NCBI RefSeq assembly: GCF_030848505.1
Contig: NZ_JAVDDU010000014.1
Location: forward strand, 1 to 57,844
Origin: Marinimicrobium hydrolyticum
GTDB lineage: Bacteria > Pseudomonadota > Gammaproteobacteria > Pseudomonadales > Cellvibrionaceae
DNA length: 57,844 nt
Direction: 5' to 3'
A program made the translations under genes and the position numbers. The notes beneath the pieces are model-generated. The model saw only the letters and a list, made by a program, of their open reading frames with translations. It was not told the origin of the DNA and made no database searches. Shown here piece by piece: positions 54,230 to 57,844 of this stretch; the first letter of the stretch is position 1, and every line of letters starts with the position of its first letter.

Positions 54230-55135
54230 ATGAGCACGCGTAAAGAATTCGGCATTGAGGCGCCGCCCAGCCCAGGCCGGCGCGATTTTTTCGCCCAGAG
54301 TGCGGCTGGTGTAGCTGGTGCGGCATTAGGGGCCGCCGGTTTAGGCAGCTCTGCGGCCATGGCTGACGATGGCGAGCCGCGCCAACGGTACAGGGACAAA
54401 GTGGTGCTGATTACTGGCGCCACCTCGGGCATCGGCGAAGCCACCGCCCACGCCTTCGCGCGCGAGGGCGCTCGCGTCTTCTTCTGTGGGCGACGTGAAT
54501 CACTGGGTTCACAGGTCCAGCAGGCGATTCGAGAACAGGGCGGCGAAGCCACCTACCGGCAAGCCGATGTTCGTGACGAGGATCAGGTGCAGGCATTTGT
54601 GGAAGCCTGCGTAGAAACCTATGGCAGCATTGACGTGGCGTTTAACAATGCCGGCATTGAAGGCCCAAGGGGTGGCTTGGACGAAATCGACGTAGACGGC
54701 GAAGGCAGCTACCGGGACGTGATGCGCACCAATGCTGATGGCGTATTCTACGGCTTGCGCTATGAAATACCCGCCATGCGCGGTAATGGCGGCGTCATCG
54801 TCAACACGGGCTCCATGTTATCCCACCGCGGTTCCACCTTTGCCGGTGCTTATGCCGCGTCAAAACACGCGGTCATTGGCCTTACGCGTTCAGCGGCGGC
54901 CAGTGTAGCGGGCAGAGGTATTAGAGTGTTTAGCATCTCGCCCGGTGCAGTGGAAACTGAATTGCTCAGGCGCTTTTTGGGCGGCAGTTTAGAAGGCGCC
55001 GCCGAAGACAGCCCCATGGGCCGGATGGCTCAACCGAGCGAAATCGCGGACGCCGTATTGGCTCTGAGTGCGCCGGAAGCATTGTTCTTAAATGGTGATG
55101 ATGTAAAACTGGACGGCGCCTCTTCGGCCGCGTAA
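54230..55135 (+). CDS. Tat-exported short-chain dehydrogenase/reductase
   Basis: The 301-residue protein has a twin-arginine signal (PGRRDFFAQSAAGVAGAALG, cleavage near AMADD) in front of a full SDR domain. That domain has the Rossmann motif TGATSGIGEATA, NNAG, a Ser in GSMLSHRGS and YAASKHA with catalytic Tyr and Lys. It should enter the periplasm folded with its NAD(P) cofactor bound. The substrate is unknown. GGAG before the ATG supports this start. Confidence 0.88.
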   Translation: MSTRKEFGIEAPPSPGRRDFFAQSAAGVAGAALGAAGLGSSAAMADDGEPRQRYRDKVVLITGATSGIGEATAHAFAREGARVFFCGRRESLGSQVQQAIREQGGEATYRQADVRDEDQVQAFVEACVETYGSIDVAFNNAGIEGPRGGLDEIDVDGEGSYRDVMRTNADGVFYGLRYEIPAMRGNGGVIVNTGSMLSHRGSTFAGAYAASKHAVIGLTRSAAASVAGRGIRVFSISPGAVETELLRRFLGGSLEGAAEDSPMGRMAQPSEIADAVLALSAPEALFLNGDDVKLDGASSAA

Positions 55136-55197
55136 TAAAGCCAACTCAGACCCGCCGAGGGAAGCCACTCTAAATCTCTGGGGCGGCTCTGCGCACC

Positions 55198-55629
55198 TCA
55201 GTGCAGTACCTGTTTAGCTTCGCGCATAAAAATCTCCACGGTTTTCGGCCCAACGCCGTTAAAATCCGCCAGCCGTTTTTCAAACTCTTCCTGACTTTCG
55301 CTGGATTCGTAAATCTCCGTGACTTTGCCGTGGTACTGAGTGTTGAGTTTTTCGCACAGTTGCAGAAGCCGCTCGGCGGTGGATTCGTCGTAGCGCACAT
55401 AGTGCCCCTCGCCCAACATATCGACAATTTCCTGCCAGCTGCAATCGCCTAACTTTGTCGGTGTGTCGTACCCATGCTCGTCCACGATAACGCGGTAGGC
55501 CTCTGCAGCGATGTCTTGTTGAATGCGCTTGCCAAACAGGAAACTGGCGACAAACCACTTGAACAATTCCTGCTCCCCGCCGCGATCAAAATCAATATTT
55601 AGATCGCTCGCGCTAACTTCATTGCTCAT
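55198..55629 (-). CDS. Short HhH-GPD-like protein lacking the catalytic part
   Basis: The 143-residue protein resembles the start of endonuclease III-type HhH-GPD glycosylases and ends with a helix-hairpin-helix, LADFNGVGPKTVEIFMREA. It stops before the catalytic Asp and has no iron-sulfur cysteines, so it is probably a DNA-binding protein and not an active glycosylase. Confidence 0.75.
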   Translation of the reverse strand: MSNEVSASDLNIDFDRGGEQELFKWFVASFLFGKRIQQDIAAEAYRVIVDEHGYDTPTKLGDCSWQEIVDMLGEGHYVRYDESTAERLLQLCEKLNTQYHGKVTEIYESSESQEEFEKRLADFNGVGPKTVEIFMREAKQVLH

Positions 55630-55792
55630 AGCTTAACCTCCACAACTTGAAACGCTGTAGCTCATTCGACTTCGACGAAAATTTGAAGTTGCCCGCGCCG
55701 CAACAAATACAGCCGGAACTCAGCCTCTGCGCCATGGCCCAATAGTAGATGTACTCCCTAGTCAGTTCGCTACAACGAAAAAGGAGATTGTG

Positions 55793-57010
55793 ATGAAGGT
55801 TCTCGCGCCGAAATATCGCCATAGTCTACTCGTTCCTCTATTAGCCGCTTTTGCATGGCCCGCCTGGGCTGACGTAGCGGTGGAAGAAGAAGTGATTGAG
55901 AGTAATGTGCGTTCGGAGGAAACGCGCTTTGATGTCGTGCGCGTGGTTGGTGGTTTGACCAATCCATGGGGCATTGATTGGCTGCCGGATGGACGCATGC
56001 TTGTTACGGAACGGCCCGGACGCCTGCAGTTGATCGATGGCGACCGCGTGATACAAGTGGATAATGTGCCCCTAAGCGCACCTGGAGAAGAGCACGAAGC
56101 ACCAGACAACGGGCAAGGCGGTTTGCTGGATGTGGCGGTACATCCGCAATATGAAGAGAACGGCTGGATTTATTTCACTTACTCCAGCCCCGGCGATGAT
56201 GACGCTGTGGCGGGCGATGACGATCACGGCACCGCCACCGCCTTGTATCGGGCGCGCTTAAGCGCGGACGGCTCGCAATTGGTGGACGGAGAAACCCTAT
56301 ACGCATCCCTGAGAACCGACCCCGGCCGGCACTACGGCTCTCGTATCGTATTTCCTGACGAGGACACAGTAGTCTTTTCCATCGGTGACCGCGGCCTGCG
56401 CAGACCCTCTCAAGACCTGACGGACTCCTCGGGTTCAGTCATCCGCTTGAACATGGATGGCGGCGCCGTGGAAGACAACCCGTTTGTAGGTGCTGGCCAG
56501 GGCAACCTCCGCCCGGAAATCTATGCCTTCGGCACGCGTAATATTCAGGGCATGGTCGTTCACCCTGAAAGCGGCGACATCTGGGCATTAGAGCACGGCC
56601 CGCAAGGCGGAGATTTGCTGTTCCAAGTGGAAGAGGGTGACAACCTCGGCTGGCCCTACGTCGCCTACGGGCCCGACTACTCCACTTCAGAACACATTGG
56701 CGTAGGCCGTGAAGCGCCGGGAGTCAAAGAACCGGCCTATGTGTGGGAGGACAGCATGGCCCCGTCAGGGCTAGCGTATTACAACGGTGATGCGTTTCCA
56801 GAATGGCAAGGCAATTTCTTTGCCGGTTCATTGAGGCAACAGCAGCTCCATCGTCTGGAACTGGGTGGCAACGACGTGATCCACGAAGAAATCCTGCTGA
56901 CCGAAACCATCGGCCGCATCCGCGACGTGTCACAGGGGCCAGATGGCAACCTATACGTGATCACCGATGAAGAAGACGGCGGCGTATACATGTTGCGCCC
57001 ATCCAGGTAG
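55793..57010 (+). CDS. PQQ-dependent sugar-dehydrogenase-like beta-propeller
   Basis: The product of 405 residues has a signal peptide (cleavage near AWADV) and a YliI/soluble-glucose-dehydrogenase-type propeller: GLTNPWGIDWLPDGRMLVTERPGRL, GGLLDVAVHPQYEENGWIYFTYS, GSRIVFPDED and FGTRNIQGM. Known members oxidise aldose sugars with PQQ. Whether it is an enzyme cannot be told here. AAGGAG six bases before the ATG fixes the start. Confidence 0.9.
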   Translation: MKVLAPKYRHSLLVPLLAAFAWPAWADVAVEEEVIESNVRSEETRFDVVRVVGGLTNPWGIDWLPDGRMLVTERPGRLQLIDGDRVIQVDNVPLSAPGEEHEAPDNGQGGLLDVAVHPQYEENGWIYFTYSSPGDDDAVAGDDDHGTATALYRARLSADGSQLVDGETLYASLRTDPGRHYGSRIVFPDEDTVVFSIGDRGLRRPSQDLTDSSGSVIRLNMDGGAVEDNPFVGAGQGNLRPEIYAFGTRNIQGMVVHPESGDIWALEHGPQGGDLLFQVEEGDNLGWPYVAYGPDYSTSEHIGVGREAPGVKEPAYVWEDSMAPSGLAYYNGDAFPEWQGNFFAGSLRQQQLHRLELGGNDVIHEEILLTETIGRIRDVSQGPDGNLYVITDEEDGGVYMLRPSR

Positions 57011-57035
57011 TAAACGGCAACAACCCGTAAAACGC

Positions 57036-57072
57036 ATGCCCTAGAGCCGACGCCTAGCCGGCTCTAGGGCAT
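57036..57072 (+). terminator. 14-bp palindrome after the sugar-dehydrogenase gene
   Basis: ATGCCCTAGAGCCG and CGGCTCTAGGGCAT form a perfect stem around a nine-base loop, 25 bases after the stop. The tail is not T-rich, so it may be a weak terminator or a protein site. Confidence 0.5.
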
Positions 57073-57469
57073 GAGTCCCTTGAAAAACCGCGCCTGCCCA
57101 CAGTGCAAAGCATTTTCAAAAGAAAACAACGCCTTAGCGAATGTTCACAGCAAAACCCTGGAAGGTGATATATCGCATAGGGCGACATTGCTCTCAGTGC
57201 ACTTTTTGCCAAGAGCGCGAATATTAACTTGTAAATTAGCCACTTAGCGCCGCTGCCCCCTAACCCACCGAAAAAATACACCGACACCTGTCGCAATCCC
57301 CCGGTAAAACGGACCCTAGGTCCCTTATCCCCGAGCGGGAAAATCCGCCAGCCGCCCCCGCATGAGTGAAATTGCGCCTTTGCCATGCTATAAAGATTCC
57401 CTTCACCGAAATAAACGGACAGGTGTCGGGTGATCCGGGGATATATCGCCTGATGTCGTAGATTCAAAT
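57073..57469. other. Intergenic region upstream of the cassette-like gene
   Basis: About 400 bases hold no convincing gene. CCGACACCTGTC at 57281-57292 is an exact inverted copy of GACAGGTGTCGG at 57418-57429, and CACCGAAA occurs near both. A TATAAA box at about 57390 could belong to a promoter driving the gene to the right. An integrase gene is absent. Confidence 0.5.
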
Positions 57470-57476
57470 GTTATGC
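57470..57476 (+). other. Candidate integron recombination core (GTTATGC)
   Basis: GTTATGC lies 11 bases before the ATG of the last gene and matches the exact complement of the GCATAAC core at its 3' end. I see no matching palindromic partner to its left, so it could be an attI-like or decayed site, or a chance match. Confidence 0.4.
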
Positions 57477-57487
57477 AAAGAAGCACT

Positions 57488-57772
57488 ATGAGAAGAAATA
57501 GAGCCTATCAATTGATCGCGTTGGTTATTAGCTTAGCTTTCGGGGTGGTAGCCACTGGATACTATCTTACTTGGTTTGCAGACGGCGTGGCTGCATTTGC
57601 TGGATATTTCGTAGCCCTTTTGGTTCCAGTGGTGTTCTGTGGGCTTGCCTGTTTCGTAGTAACGTCGCCGTTCTCTGGAAAGTCACAATTGGCTCCGTCT
57701 GTAGTTTCTGCAAGTGGATCCTTGTTTGCAATCGGCTGGCTAATTGTAGCTATGGGGGCAAATCATGCATAA
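57488..57772 (+). CDS. Small membrane protein in a cassette-like context
   Basis: The 94-residue product has a basic start (MRRNRAYQ) and three predicted helices separated by short loops, ending GWLIVAMGANHA. No family is recognised. The gene is enclosed tightly: its start lies 11 bases after a GTTATGC core and its TAA stop lies inside a GCATAAC core, as in integron cassettes. An ATG five codons upstream, inside the GTTATGC core, is also possible. Confidence 0.65.
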   Translation: MRRNRAYQLIALVISLAFGVVATGYYLTWFADGVAAFAGYFVALLVPVVFCGLACFVVTSPFSGKSQLAPSVVSASGSLFAIGWLIVAMGANHA

Positions 57773-57844
57773 CCAAGTGCATCAATTCGCTACGGCCTGC
57801 AGCCTTCGCCGGACGGCCTCCTGCGTCGGCCGCCGTTGTGCACG
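57767..57844 (+). other. attC-like imperfect palindrome, cut by the window edge
   Basis: GCATAAC (57767-57773) is followed by GTGCA-T-CAA, whose complement TTG-TGCAC lies at 57836-57843 with one unpaired T on the left arm, like an extrahelical base of attC sites. An inner CGGCC/GGCCG pair (57793-57797 and 57828-57832) continues the stem, leaving an asymmetric unpaired part and an inner variable stem. The right core would lie just beyond the window. The stop codon of the upstream gene overlaps the left core, a typical cassette feature. Confidence 0.6.

Noticed and set aside
57054-57467. Minus-strand reading frame of 137 codons upstream of the cassette-like gene
   Set aside because: No ribosome site, no recognisable domain, runs through the palindrome after the sugar-dehydrogenase gene, and it is not an integrase: no tyrosine-recombinase motifs are present.

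Overview
The window looks like a chromosomal segment of a moderately GC-rich gammaproteobacterium. The evidence is a set of genes typical of that class: ubiK, comM, rep, the overlapping pair prlC-yheV, a YceK-type lipoprotein and ackA-pta. Sodium-coupled carriers (AGCS, NSS, a CPA1-type antiporter) and several c-di-GMP proteins would suit a marine or saline free-living organism, but that is inference. I see no rRNA, tRNA, CRISPR array, prophage or intact insertion sequence.

Left part (1-25 kb): mostly housekeeping and envelope genes. It opens with degenerate palindromic repeats and an acyltransferase. A macro-domain deacetylase and a lipoprotein follow, then a minus-strand operon of two YbjQ-type proteins and an M48 protease. 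Next come a 155-bp element with perfect 18-bp terminal inverted repeats, a DrrAB-type ABC exporter, and a TetR operon with a candidate operator. The housekeeping block is ubiK, comM, a REC-GGDEF-EAL protein, rep, a cytochrome c, a DUF3313 lipoprotein, an AGCS symporter, a PAS-GGDEF cyclase, a gamma-carbonic-anhydrase-like protein, prlC-yheV, an HD-GYP protein and an NSS transporter. Three c-di-GMP proteins lie within about 13.5 kb.

Middle part (25-50 kb): a long, almost entirely plus-strand run of small accessory enzymes. These include flavin split-barrel proteins, GNAT acetyltransferases, DJ-1/PfpI, HAD, VOC, GST, YciI-like, NTF2-like, ABM, a cytidine-deaminase-like protein, an exported AhpD-like protein, an extra signal peptidase I and a GFA protein. 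Embedded in it are ackA-pta, a chromate transporter, and a cassette of an RND/MMPL transporter, a LolA-like periplasmic protein and an outer-membrane beta-barrel, with a divergent AraC regulator. The last looks like one envelope export system.

Right part (50-57.8 kb): a Na+/H+ antiporter, a CadC-like membrane regulator with a PD40 sensor-like domain, a Tat-exported SDR, a short HhH protein and a periplasmic sugar-dehydrogenase-like beta-propeller. The last 380 bases resemble an integron gene cassette. A GTTATGC core lies just upstream of a small membrane-protein gene whose stop codon falls inside a GCATAAC core, and this is followed by an attC-like imperfect palindrome cut by the window edge. 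No integrase gene is in the window. This, the terminal-inverted-repeat element and the export cassette are the items most worth a second look.
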